Positions 13,031-20,524 of a DNA stretch of 29,080 bases are shown piece by piece. The stretch spans positions 1 to 29,080 of the IMG/VR virus record IMGVR_UViG_3300020453_000690; one strand, written 5' to 3'. Position numbers and translations under genes: made by a program. Below the pieces are notes generated by a model. The model made no database searches. It was given only the letters and a program-made list of their open reading frames with translations, and was not told the origin of the DNA. Source of the DNA: a virus. The stretch's first letter is position 1; every line of letters begins with the position of its first letter.

Positions 13031-13297
13031 ATGGCAAAAAAGAAGGTTATAGAAGAGAATATTTTAATTGCTCGCAGAGTACCACCAGGAGACAAGTGGA
13101 GACTTGTTGCCAATGAGCCTGATGGTCAAGTCCATAATACGCTTACTGATACCTTGGAAGCTTATATGGTGAAAACTGGCTTTAAGGGGGAGTATAGGTT
13201 AGCTCCCCTGAAAAGTGAGTTGTATGCGATTTCTACAACTGAAGAAGAAATAAAACCAGAACCAATTAAACAATATTCTATTTATGGAGAGTACTAA
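13031..13297 (+). CDS. Hypothetical protein ahead of the clamp loader
   Basis: An 88-aa protein of unknown family. The N-terminus is basic (MAKKKVIEEN), followed by a compact mixed alpha/beta-looking body: ILIARRVPPGDKWRLVANEP, TLTDTLEAYMVKTGF and GEYRLAPLKSELYAIST. About 13081-13230 is markedly richer in G+C (near 46% by my count) than flanking genes, with codons such as CTC, CCC, GGG and GTG, so this gene may have a different recent history. It follows a promoter-like motif with a 5-nt gap and overlaps the clamp-loader gene by 14 nt. Confidence 0.6.
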   Translation: MAKKKVIEENILIARRVPPGDKWRLVANEPDGQVHNTLTDTLEAYMVKTGFKGEYRLAPLKSELYAISTTEEEIKPEPIKQYSIYGEY

Positions 13298-14198
13298 TCA
13301 TAGTTTACTAGTTGAAAAATATAGACCTACAGTATTAGAAAATTATGTAGGTAATGATAATATTAAATCTGTAATATCTAAATACCTAGAACAAAATGAT
13401 ATTCAGAATTTTATATTTTATGGACCTGCTGGTACAGGTAAAACTACATTAGCCAAGTTAATAATTAAAAATTTAGATTGTGATCACATTTATATTAACG
13501 CTTCTGACGAGCGTGGGATCGAAACTATTAGGGATAAAGTCTCTAGTTTCGCATCGGTTGCTTCATTTAAGCCCCTCAAGGTTGTTATCTTGGACGAGGC
13601 GGATTTTCTCACGATTCAAGCGCAAGCATCGCTCCGAAACATAATAGAAACATTTTCTAGAACTACAAGATTTATTTTAACTTGTAATTATATAGAACGT
13701 ATAATTGATCCATTACAATCTAGGTGTCAAGTACTAAAAGTAGTTCCACCTAATAAAAAACAAGTTGCATATCATTTGTCTTGGATTATGGATAAAGAAG
13801 GTATTGCATTTGATATGGATGATTTAGGTTCCATAGTATTACAGTTTTATCCTGATTTAAGAAAGTGTATTAATACTATTCAAGCTAATACTGTTGATTC
13901 ACAACTTAAATTAGATAAATCAGTTTTATTTTCATCTAATTATATAGATGAAGTGATAACTGAATTAAGTAAATCAAAACCAAATTTTAAAAATATTAGA
14001 CAAATAATTGCTAATGCTAATACTGATGATTATGAAGATCTATTTAGAACTTTATATGATAGAGCAAGTGATTATATGCCTGGTAAAGAAGGTACAGTAG
14101 CTATTTTAGTTAATGACCATCAATACAAAGCTAATTTCCGAATTGATAAGGAAATTAATATAATGAGTTTAATTAATAATTTAATAAATAATAAATAA
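13284..14198 (+). CDS. 44: Clamp loader large subunit (T4 gp44-like AAA+ ATPase)
   Basis: A 304-aa RFC-type AAA+ protein. It opens with LLVEKYRPTVLENYVG (8-23), the clamp-loader signature, then Walker A GPAGTGKTT (47-55), Walker B VVILDEAD (100-107), sensor 1 ILTCNY (131-136) and the arginine finger QSRCQ (Arg147). After about residue 230 comes a helical collar domain. It would load gp45 rings with the small subunit encoded at 14474. Nucleotides 13501-13640, coding residues 73-119 across Walker B, are about 48% G+C by my count against about 23% at 13861-13920, with an abrupt codon change on each side. That is a strong sign of a recombined patch. Confidence 0.94.
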   Translation: MESTNHSLLVEKYRPTVLENYVGNDNIKSVISKYLEQNDIQNFIFYGPAGTGKTTLAKLIIKNLDCDHIYINASDERGIETIRDKVSSFASVASFKPLKVVILDEADFLTIQAQASLRNIIETFSRTTRFILTCNYIERIIDPLQSRCQVLKVVPPNKKQVAYHLSWIMDKEGIAFDMDDLGSIVLQFYPDLRKCINTIQANTVDSQLKLDKSVLFSSNYIDEVITELSKSKPNFKNIRQIIANANTDDYEDLFRTLYDRASDYMPGKEGTVAILVNDHQYKANFRIDKEINIMSLINNLINNK

Positions 14199-14199
14199 T

Positions 14200-14472
14200 A
14201 TGAGAGGAAGTGCAGGTGGTGCTACACCACAACAACCACAAGTTAATGTTGATTTACAATCAACTAAACCAGTTAAAAATTCTAAAGGTACAGACATTTG
14301 GAAATCAAGAGTTATCCTTAGAAAAATTTCTAAATATGTTGCAGGTACTGATAGTGATGCTATTATGCCTATTCCAGTTTTTGTTGATCCTTATAATGAT
14401 AAGATATTAGCAGATGGATTACCAATGGAATTAAGAGAAGAATTAGCAGACAACAGTATTTTATCTGAGTAG
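14200..14472 (+). CDS. Conserved hypothetical protein between clamp-loader genes
   Basis: A 90-aa protein. The N-terminal 30 residues are Gly/Ala/Gln/Pro-rich and probably disordered (MRGSAGGATPQQPQVN). The remainder is an ordered domain with DIWKSRVILRKISKYVAGTD, IMPIPVFVDPYNDKIL and LPMELREELADN. I recall similar short proteins in marine T4-like phages placed close to genes 44 and 62, with no known role. It starts 1 nt after the gp44 stop and ends 1 nt before the gp62 start, so it is tightly embedded in the clamp-loader operon and may act with it (inference). Confidence 0.65.
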   Translation: MRGSAGGATPQQPQVNVDLQSTKPVKNSKGTDIWKSRVILRKISKYVAGTDSDAIMPIPVFVDPYNDKILADGLPMELREELADNSILSE

Positions 14473-14473
14473 A

Positions 14474-14887
14474 ATGATTAAAAATGTTTGGGATTGGTTA
14501 AAACAGATTAATTCAATTAAATCCGATCCCTCATCATTCTCAGATAAAGATTGGGAACTTTGGAATAGTTATATGATTCATAGATTTATGTCTATGAATA
14601 GTGATTTTTTAGAGTTAGTAAATGAAGCTCAAAAAATTCACCCTCAAAATAAAGAACAAATATACTCAATTTATAGAGAATATGTTCCTAAAAATAATAA
14701 GTGGAATAAATACATTAAATCTAATATTAAACAACAGAAAAAGGAGTTATTAGAGTATTTATCTCGGTATTGGGAATGTTCACAAAATGAAGTAAGAGAA
14801 TATTTGAATTTTTTGGAAGACGATGAAGTTCTTCGTATATTGAATAGAATGGGAGTTCAACAAAAAGAAATAAATAAATTATTATGA
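14474..14887 (+). CDS. 62: Clamp loader small subunit (T4 gp62-like)
   Basis: A 137-aa protein resembling the divergent gp62 family of marine T4-like phages: VWDWLKQINSIKSD near the start, SYMIHRFMSMNSDFLELVNE (32-51), REYVPKNNKWNKYIKS and the C-terminal ELLEYLSRYWECSQNEVREY followed by VLRILNRMGV. It is shorter than T4 gp62 (187 aa). Identification rests on this pattern plus the position 274 nt after gp44. In the 4:1 gp44/gp62 complex the small subunit binds the clamp but not ATP, consistent with the absence of any Walker motif. It contains an internal copy of the promoter-like element and overlaps the next gene by 4 nt. Confidence 0.78.
   Translation: MIKNVWDWLKQINSIKSDPSSFSDKDWELWNSYMIHRFMSMNSDFLELVNEAQKIHPQNKEQIYSIYREYVPKNNKWNKYIKSNIKQQKKELLEYLSRYWECSQNEVREYLNFLEDDEVLRILNRMGVQQKEINKLL
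14832..14841 (+). promoter_or_regulatory. Promoter-like motif inside gp62
   Basis: An exact TTCGTATATT within the gp62 coding sequence, 42 nt before the ATG of the next gene (14884). The spacing differs from the intergenic copies, and an in-frame ATG (14849) lies 7 nt after the box. It could be an internal promoter or a coding coincidence (encodes VLRIL). Confidence 0.35.
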
Positions 14888-15111
14888 ATATAGAAGTATA
14901 CAATTTTTTAAAAAAAGAAGCTGAAGCTGATAAAGCTAAAGCATTAGCAAGTGTTAAATTACTTACAGGTCATCCTGCAGGTATAGGTGATCATTCAACT
15001 AAAGATTATTGGGATAATTGTACTGAAGCCCTTAAATTATTAGCTTCTGCTGAAGAAAGGTTAGAAGTATTAGAAAAATACTTTAACAGCAAAGAGCAGG
15101 TCAATGGGTGA
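14884..15111 (+). CDS. Conserved small helical phage protein
   Basis: A 75-aa protein with two long amphipathic helices separated by TGHPAGIGDHSTKDYWDN (about 29-46). The GIGDH segment between two helices, with EALKLLASAEERLEVLEKYF at the end, matches a short uncharacterised family seen in many marine T4-like phages. No catalytic motif is evident. It overlaps gp62 by 4 nt and the DUF1599 gene by 8 nt, so it is co-translated with replication and nucleotide genes. Confidence 0.65.
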   Translation: MNIEVYNFLKKEAEADKAKALASVKLLTGHPAGIGDHSTKDYWDNCTEALKLLASAEERLEVLEKYFNSKEQVNG

Positions 15112-15526
15112 TAGTGTAAAAAAGTACTACGAATTAATTAGTGAAGAAGAAATGGATAAATTAGAAAAATCAACTGAAACAATTGATGGCTTAGGTGTTA
15201 TAGAGGTATTTGAAACTGAATACCCTGAATTAGCTGATGAATTTAAATCAATACAAGAAGAAATGTATGAAATGTTTGCTCGTAAACATATGGATTATGG
15301 TTTAAATAATATTGCTTTAGGTGGTGATTTAACTAATGAATCAGATAAAAAGTTTTCACTTACAGGTTTATGTATCAGACTTACTGATAAAATTTCTAGA
15401 CTAAAAAACCTTCTTGCCAATGGAAAAAACTTTGTTAAAGGAGAAGGAATGGAAGATACGTTTATTGATATAGCTAATTATGGAATTATTGGCTTATTAG
15501 TAGGACGTGATAAATGGAAAAAATAA
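15104..15526 (+). CDS. DUF1599 / nucleotide modification associated domain 1 protein
   Basis: A 140-aa helical protein. The core EEMYEMFARKHMDYGLNNIA (52-71), LCIRLTDKISRLKNLLANGK (89-108) and MEDTFIDIANYGIIGLL (116-132) match DUF1599, also called Nmad1. That domain was predicted from gene context to act with DNA base-modification systems; its biochemistry is unsettled and it may bind nucleotides like a MazG relative. The presence of preQ0 genes in the same window makes a base-modification role attractive but unproven. The N-terminal ~45 residues are acidic and probably a separate helical element. It starts 8 nt inside the upstream gene. Confidence 0.82.
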   Translation: MGDSVKKYYELISEEEMDKLEKSTETIDGLGVIEVFETEYPELADEFKSIQEEMYEMFARKHMDYGLNNIALGGDLTNESDKKFSLTGLCIRLTDKISRLKNLLANGKNFVKGEGMEDTFIDIANYGIIGLLVGRDKWKK

Positions 15527-15529
15527 GTT

Positions 15530-16435
15530 TTGGCAAAAAAAATACCTAAAATAGTTAAGGAAATTCAAAAGAATCTTCCCGAGAAGTTAAACTATGCTTT
15601 TCAAAAGAATATATCTTATTCTCAATTAACAATGTATAAGCAATGTCCTCATAGATGGAAATTGCAATACAAAGATAAAATCAATCAAAGAGAACCTAAC
15701 ATTTATATGATTTTTGGAATTGCTATTCATGAAACAATTCAAGAATATTTAACTGTATTTTATGGTAAATCTAAAGTTGCGGCACAAGCATTAGATTTAG
15801 AAGAAAAATTCCAAACAGTATTGATGGAAGAATATCAAAATCAATACAAGAAAAATAACGAAACTCACTTCTCATCAGCTATTGAAATGAGAGAATTTTA
15901 TGAAGATGGAGTTGAAATACTTAAGTTTTTTAAGAAAAAAGTAGGTGGTTATTTTTCAAAACGAGGTACTCATTTAGTAGGAATTGAGTTACCTATTCTA
16001 AACCGTCCTAATAAAATGTTAAATAATTTATTTTATAGTGGATTTTTAGATGTTGTTTTATATAATGAAAATAGTGATACATTTGATATTATTGATATAA
16101 AAACAAGTACTAATGGATGGGGTGATAGAATGAAAAAAGATGAAGATAAACAATTTCAATTAATTCTATATAAACAATACTTCTCAGAACAGTTTGGTAT
16201 TCCTTTAGATAAAATTGATATTAAGTATTTTATAGTTAAAAGAAAAATCTGGGAAAAAAGTGATTGGCCCCAAACTAGAATACAAGAATTTAAACCCGCA
16301 AGTGGAAAAATTAAATTAAATAAGGCTAAAAAAGCTATTACTAATTTTATTAGTGAGGTATTTAATTCAAAGGGTGAAATTAAAGATATGAAATATCCTT
16401 GTAAATGTGGACAATGTCAAACTATTTGGACTTAG
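15530..16435 (+). CDS. PD-(D/E)XK nuclease (RecB/Cas4-like), TTG start
   Basis: A 301-aa protein of the RecB-type nuclease family. It shows ISYSQLTMYKQCPHRWKLQY (28-47), the family entry motif, His67 in AIHETIQEY, Glu153 in VGIELP, Asp174 in SGFLDVVLY, the core D189-I-K191 in IIDIKTS, and QFQLILYKQYF (208-218) equivalent to motif QxxxY. Four Cys occur in Cas4/AddB-like positions: Cys39 plus C291-K-C-G-Q-C296, possibly an iron-sulfur cluster. The start is TTG at 15530, 3 nt after the previous stop; no in-frame ATG occurs before residue 35. It is probably a DNA-end processing nuclease for recombination or replication. Confidence 0.88.
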   Translation: MAKKIPKIVKEIQKNLPEKLNYAFQKNISYSQLTMYKQCPHRWKLQYKDKINQREPNIYMIFGIAIHETIQEYLTVFYGKSKVAAQALDLEEKFQTVLMEEYQNQYKKNNETHFSSAIEMREFYEDGVEILKFFKKKVGGYFSKRGTHLVGIELPILNRPNKMLNNLFYSGFLDVVLYNENSDTFDIIDIKTSTNGWGDRMKKDEDKQFQLILYKQYFSEQFGIPLDKIDIKYFIVKRKIWEKSDWPQTRIQEFKPASGKIKLNKAKKAITNFISEVFNSKGEIKDMKYPCKCGQCQTIWT

Positions 16436-16500
16436 ATATTTATTTTTATATATTTACATATATGTATAACCAAATATAATGTTATTAAATAATCAAGATT
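16436..16500 (+). promoter_or_regulatory. A+T-rich spacer with palindrome before the RHH gene
   Basis: A 65-nt spacer holding the perfect 12-bp palindrome TACATATATGTA (16455-16466), a TATATT box at 16449-16454, and the 12-mer ATATATGTATAA (16458-16469) shared with 10143-10154. It is the longest untranslated gap between the replication block and the glycan island, so a promoter and/or an operator for the adjacent ribbon-helix-helix protein is plausible. Confidence 0.45.
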
Positions 16501-16689
16501 ATGAGTAATAAAAAACCAATGACACTAACAAGTGTAAAAGTTCAATCCGGTCTATTTGAAAATTTTAAAATAGAGTGTGTAAAGAGAAAATTCTCATTTC
16601 AAAAACTTGCTGATCGAGCAATTTATTTGTACCTTACAGACGAAGATTTTAGAAAGCAAATTACTAATCAAACAAATTTAGAACTTTAA
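16501..16689 (+). CDS. Ribbon-helix-helix (Arc/MetJ-type) putative DNA-binding protein
   Basis: A 62-aa protein with the layout of a phage RHH regulator: a short beta strand TLTSVKVQ (8-15), then two helices, GLFENFKIECVKRKFSFQKL and ADRAIYLYLTDEDFRKQI. The FK..C.KRKFS.QKL..RA..LYL pattern is common in small T4-like phage proteins. RHH dimers bind short palindromes through the N-terminal strand, and a 12-bp palindrome lies 35 nt upstream. It is the first gene before the glycan island and may control it or itself (inference). Confidence 0.75.
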   Translation: MSNKKPMTLTSVKVQSGLFENFKIECVKRKFSFQKLADRAIYLYLTDEDFRKQITNQTNLEL

Positions 16690-16702
16690 ACAAAAAAATT
16701 AA

Positions 16703-18151
16703 ATGAATAAAAGTTATAAGTATCTTCCTAAAGATAAAAGGAAGAAGATATTATTAATCACTGATGATATTAGAGTACATTCTGGTGTAGCTACAGTAGG
16801 AAAAGAAATAGTATTAGAAACTTGTCACCACTATAATTGGGTTCAAATTGCAGGTGCTTTAAAACATCCCGACAAAGGTAAAAGAATGGATATTAGTGCT
16901 GATTGTTCTAAGGAAGCTAAAATAGATGATGCTAGTGTTTTTCTTTGGTGTGTAGATGGATACGGAAATGCTGATATTTTAAGACAAGTTATGGCAACTG
17001 AAAAACCAGATGCTATTTTACTTATTACTGACCCTAGATATTTTACTTGGGTTTTTAATATGGAGCATGAAATTAGAAAAATATGTCCTATTACCTATTT
17101 GAATATTTGGGATGATTATCCAGCACCAATGTATAATAAACCTTTTTATGAATCCTGTGATATGTTAATGGGTATATCTAAACAAACTGTTAATATTAAT
17201 AAATTAGTTTTAGAAGGAGAAGATAATAGTAGAAGAGTTTTTAAATATGTTCCTCATGGTCTAAACTCAGATCATTATTATCCTGTAGATAAAAAGGATA
17301 AAGATTATTTAGCTTTTAGAAAACGAGTATTAGGTAAAGATGATGCTAAAACTAAGTTTGTAGCATTTTTTAATTCTAGAAATATTAGAAGAAAACAAAT
17401 TCCTGATACTATGGTAGCTTTTAGAGCATTTTTAGATAGTCTACCTAAGGAAGAAGCTGATAGTTGTAAATTAGTTTTACATACAGAATTAAATTCTAAT
17501 CATGGAACCAATTTATTAAAAGTAAATGAATTTTTATTTGGGGAAAAATATAAAAATAATGTGTTATTTTCTACTAATAAACTTTCAAGAAAGGAATTAA
17601 ATTATTTTTACAATTTAGCTGATGTTCAAATGTTATTAACCTCAAATGAAGGTTGGGGATTAACAATTACTGAAGCAATTTTAGCTGGTACACCTATTAT
17701 AGCTAATGTTACAGGTGGAATGCAAGACCAAATGAGATTTGTAGATGATAAAGGTAATTGGTTTACCCCAAATGCTGATATTCCTTCTAATCATAGAGGT
17801 ACTTATAAAGAACATGGTGAGTGGGCATTCCCAGTTTATCCTACCAGTAGATCTATTCAAGGTTCTCCTCCAACACCTTACATTTTTGATGATAGATGTA
17901 GATGGGAAGATGCTGTAGAGAGATTAATTGAAATTTATAATCTAACTCCAGAAGAAAGAAGTAAAAGAGGATTAGCGGGTAGAGAATGGGCTATTAGTGA
18001 TGAAGCTGGATTTACAGCTAAACATCAAGGGCAAAGAGTTTTAGAAGCATTTGATGAGTTATTTCAAGTGTGGAAACCTAAAGCTAAAATGTCTATTTCA
18101 AACCTTAATGAATATAAAGGTAAATTTTTAAATCATAAATTAATATACTAA
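16703..18151 (+). CDS. Glycosyltransferase, GT-B fold (GT4-like)
   Basis: A 482-aa glycosyltransferase. The N-terminal Rossmann half starts KKILLITDDIRVHSGVATVG (14-33), with the Gly-containing acceptor loop, and includes VFLWCVDGYGNADIL. The linker VPHGLNSDHYYPV (183-195) leads into the nucleotide-sugar half. The E-x7-E motif is NEGWGLTITEAI (Glu316, Glu324), followed by GTPIIANVTGG. Donor and acceptor are unknown. A 40-residue insertion after the E-x7-E region (NWFTPNADIPSNHRGTYKEH and following) is unusual. It opens the glycan island, starts 13 nt after the RHH gene and shares one base with the next glycosyltransferase (TAATG). Confidence 0.88.
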   Translation: MNKSYKYLPKDKRKKILLITDDIRVHSGVATVGKEIVLETCHHYNWVQIAGALKHPDKGKRMDISADCSKEAKIDDASVFLWCVDGYGNADILRQVMATEKPDAILLITDPRYFTWVFNMEHEIRKICPITYLNIWDDYPAPMYNKPFYESCDMLMGISKQTVNINKLVLEGEDNSRRVFKYVPHGLNSDHYYPVDKKDKDYLAFRKRVLGKDDAKTKFVAFFNSRNIRRKQIPDTMVAFRAFLDSLPKEEADSCKLVLHTELNSNHGTNLLKVNEFLFGEKYKNNVLFSTNKLSRKELNYFYNLADVQMLLTSNEGWGLTITEAILAGTPIIANVTGGMQDQMRFVDDKGNWFTPNADIPSNHRGTYKEHGEWAFPVYPTSRSIQGSPPTPYIFDDRCRWEDAVERLIEIYNLTPEERSKRGLAGREWAISDEAGFTAKHQGQRVLEAFDELFQVWKPKAKMSISNLNEYKGKFLNHKLIY

Positions 18152-19452
18152 TGAGTAAATCAACGTTCTATATAAGTGCACCTTTTGATACCTATAGTGG
18201 TTATGGGGCACGTTCAAGAGATATTATTAAAGCTATTATTGAGTTAGATAAATATGATGTTAAATTAATACCTCAAAAATGGGGAGATACAACGTGGGGT
18301 TTTTGTGCTAAACATGAAGAGTGGAAATTCTTATGGCAACACGCAGTTCAAGGAATCCCTCAAGGTGTTCAACCTGATATTTGGATGCAAATTACTATCC
18401 CAAATGAATTTCATCCTATGGGTAAATTTAATATTGGGTGTACAGCAGGAATAGAAAGTACTGGTTGTCAAGGTGAATGGGTAGTTGGTTTAAATAGAAT
18501 GAATATGAATTTTGTTTCATCTAAACATAGTAAACATGTATTTGAAAATATTGAATTTGATGCTTTAGATCAAGCTGGAAAACCAACAGGTCAAAAAATA
18601 CGTAATCAAAAACCAATTCATGTTGTTTTTGAAGGTGCTGATTTAGATATATATAAGCATTTACCATCAAAAGAAGTAAAATTAGATTTAAATGAAATTA
18701 AAGAATCTTTTTGTTTTCTATTTGTTGGTATGTGGATGGAAGGAGCAATTGGACATGATAGAAAAAATGTAGGGTTAATGATTAAAAACTTCTATGAAAC
18801 TTTTAAAAATAAAAAAGGGGCTAAGCCTGCTTTAATTTTAAAGGCATCAACAGGAGTAGATAACCATCTAAGTAAGGATGCAATACAAGAAAAAGTTAAA
18901 GAAATTAGAGAATCTATAGGTGGAAGTGATTTACCTAATGTTTACTTACTACAAGGTGATTTTACAAACCAGGAAATGAATGAATTGTATAATCATCCTA
19001 AAGTAAAGGCAATGGTTTCTCATACTAAAGGAGAAGGTTATGGTAGACCTTTAATGGAATTCTGTTTATCTAAAAAACCAGTAATCGCTTCTGGTTGGTC
19101 AGGTCAATTAGATTTTCTAAATCCTCAATATGCCTATTTATTACCTGGTAAAATGGAACAAGTCCATGAATCCGCAGCTAATAAATGGCTATTAAAAGAA
19201 TACCAATGGTTTAGTGTTGACCAGGGACATGCTACTAAAGCATTTAAAAATGTTTTCAGTAATTATAAAAAGTATATTGTTCCAGCGAAACAACAGGGTC
19301 ATTATATTAAAACTAATTTTAGTAAAGATAAAATGAAAGAATTAGTAGGTAAAATATTAGACGCTAATATACCTGAATTTCCTAAACAAGTAGATTTAAA
19401 ATTACCTACAATTAATCCTAAAACCAAAGTAGAATTACCTAAATTAAATTAA
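18151..19452 (+). CDS. Glycosyltransferase, GT-B fold
   Basis: A 433-aa retaining-type glycosyltransferase. FYISAPFDTYSGYGARSRDI (6-25) is the N-terminal glycine loop; VVFEGADLDIYKH (158-170) is the interdomain linker; FLFVGMWMEGAIGHDRKNVG (189-208) starts the donor half; the E-x7-E motif is GEGYGRPLMEFCLSKKPVIA (Glu295, Glu303). The C-terminus is Lys/Pro-rich (KVELPKLN) and probably flexible. It is paired with the preceding glycosyltransferase by a 1-nt overlap, so the two probably act consecutively. Sugar specificity cannot be read from sequence. Confidence 0.87.
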   Translation: MSKSTFYISAPFDTYSGYGARSRDIIKAIIELDKYDVKLIPQKWGDTTWGFCAKHEEWKFLWQHAVQGIPQGVQPDIWMQITIPNEFHPMGKFNIGCTAGIESTGCQGEWVVGLNRMNMNFVSSKHSKHVFENIEFDALDQAGKPTGQKIRNQKPIHVVFEGADLDIYKHLPSKEVKLDLNEIKESFCFLFVGMWMEGAIGHDRKNVGLMIKNFYETFKNKKGAKPALILKASTGVDNHLSKDAIQEKVKEIRESIGGSDLPNVYLLQGDFTNQEMNELYNHPKVKAMVSHTKGEGYGRPLMEFCLSKKPVIASGWSGQLDFLNPQYAYLLPGKMEQVHESAANKWLLKEYQWFSVDQGHATKAFKNVFSNYKKYIVPAKQQGHYIKTNFSKDKMKELVGKILDANIPEFPKQVDLKLPTINPKTKVELPKLN

Positions 19453-19453
19453 T

Positions 19454-19897
19454 ATGCAATACGATGAAATAATAAATTGTCCTAAGTCAGGAGGTGACTT
19501 ATGTTACAAAGTAGAAATAAGTAAAGATATAACTAACTATTTAAGTTTATCTTGTGGGTTTTGGACTAATTCTTTAATGAAAGAAGGTTCTGAATTTTAT
19601 AATGAACAAATAGTTACACTACCTGAGCTTTATAAGGACATAGCTTGGGAAGACCCAGAAACAAATTTAATTTGGATCCCTAATACAATTAACATACCTG
19701 AATCAGGAATGGTTTTTGCAAATGGGGCAAGTAAAGATAATTGGAGCTGGGCAGGTGTAAAAGCAGTAAAATTAGAAGAAGGAGATGAAGCAAAAGTAGA
19801 AGGGCAAACACATAAAATGGATATGTCAACACTAAAATCATTTGCAGAACGTGATTATATGGATGCTCTTTCGTATATTGGAGTATTACCTGAATAA
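19454..19897 (+). CDS. Conserved hypothetical protein in the glycan island
   Basis: A 147-aa soluble, acidic protein. The N-terminus IINCPKSGGDLCYKVEISKD looks like a zinc-ribbon knuckle that has lost one Cys (CPKSGG for CPxCGG). It continues ITNYLSLSCGFWTNSLM and then IWIPNTINIPESGMVFANG with a WSWAGVKAVKL strand. I recall similar proteins in marine phage and metagenomic contigs without assigned function. Context suggests an accessory role in glycan synthesis, or a core phage protein embedded in the island. It starts 1 nt after the previous stop and contains a promoter-like element near its 3' end. Confidence 0.6.
   Translation: MQYDEIINCPKSGGDLCYKVEISKDITNYLSLSCGFWTNSLMKEGSEFYNEQIVTLPELYKDIAWEDPETNLIWIPNTINIPESGMVFANGASKDNWSWAGVKAVKLEEGDEAKVEGQTHKMDMSTLKSFAERDYMDALSYIGVLPE
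19870..19879 (+). promoter_or_regulatory. Promoter-like motif upstream of the GT2 gene at 19901
   Basis: An exact TTCGTATATT within the 3' end of the upstream gene; the box ends 21 nt before ATG 19901. It could start a transcript with a short ~15-nt leader serving the second part of the glycan island, or be coincidental (encodes LSYIG). Confidence 0.4.
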
Positions 19898-19900
19898 ATT

Positions 19901-20524
19901 ATGAAGATAAGTTACGCAATTACAGTATGTAATGAATTAGAGGAAATAACTAAATTATTAAATTTTCTTATTGAGAAAAAACGTAAAGAAGATGAAATAG
20001 TTATTTTATTTGATAAAGCTAATGGTTCACCAGAAGTATGGGATAGATTAGCTGAATTAAGAGGAGATGATTGTTGTACTTATCACGCTAAAACATTTAA
20101 AAAACATTTTGCAGATTGGAAAAATCATTTAACTTCTTTATGTAGTGGTGATTATATTTTCCAAATAGACGCAGATGAAATACCTCATAGTATTTTAATT
20201 GAAGCATTACCAGAAATACTTAAAAGTAATCCTGATAATGAAGTATATTTAGTACCGCGTGTCAATACTGTTAAAGGTATAATGACAGAGCATGTTAAAA
20301 AATGGGGTTGGAGATTATCAAATGAAGGATGGGTAAATTGGCCTGATTATCAATGGAGAATTTGGAAAAACAAACCAGAAATAAAATGGGTAAATAAAGT
20401 ACATGAAAAATTAGATGGATTCTTAACTTATGCACCATTACCTAAAGCAGAACAATATGCCTTGTATCATCCTAAGACTATAGAAAAACAAGAAAAACAA
20501 AACGCATTTTATGAAACCATCTGA
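19901..20524 (+). CDS. Glycosyltransferase family 2-like
   Basis: A 207-aa GT-A glycosyltransferase. ISYAITVCNELEEITKLLNF (3-22) is the N-terminal nucleotide-binding strand and loop, FADWKNHLTSLCSGDYIFQI (70-89) leads to the DxD motif DADE (90-93), and the C-terminal part ends NKVHEKLDGFLTYAPLPKAE, a segment typical of phage and LPS-type GT2 enzymes (W..KVHE). It is at the short end for GT2. It overlaps the aminotransferase gene by 14 nt, so both may act on the same sugar pathway. Confidence 0.85.
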   Translation: MKISYAITVCNELEEITKLLNFLIEKKRKEDEIVILFDKANGSPEVWDRLAELRGDDCCTYHAKTFKKHFADWKNHLTSLCSGDYIFQIDADEIPHSILIEALPEILKSNPDNEVYLVPRVNTVKGIMTEHVKKWGWRLSNEGWVNWPDYQWRIWKNKPEIKWVNKVHEKLDGFLTYAPLPKAEQYALYHPKTIEKQEKQNAFYETI

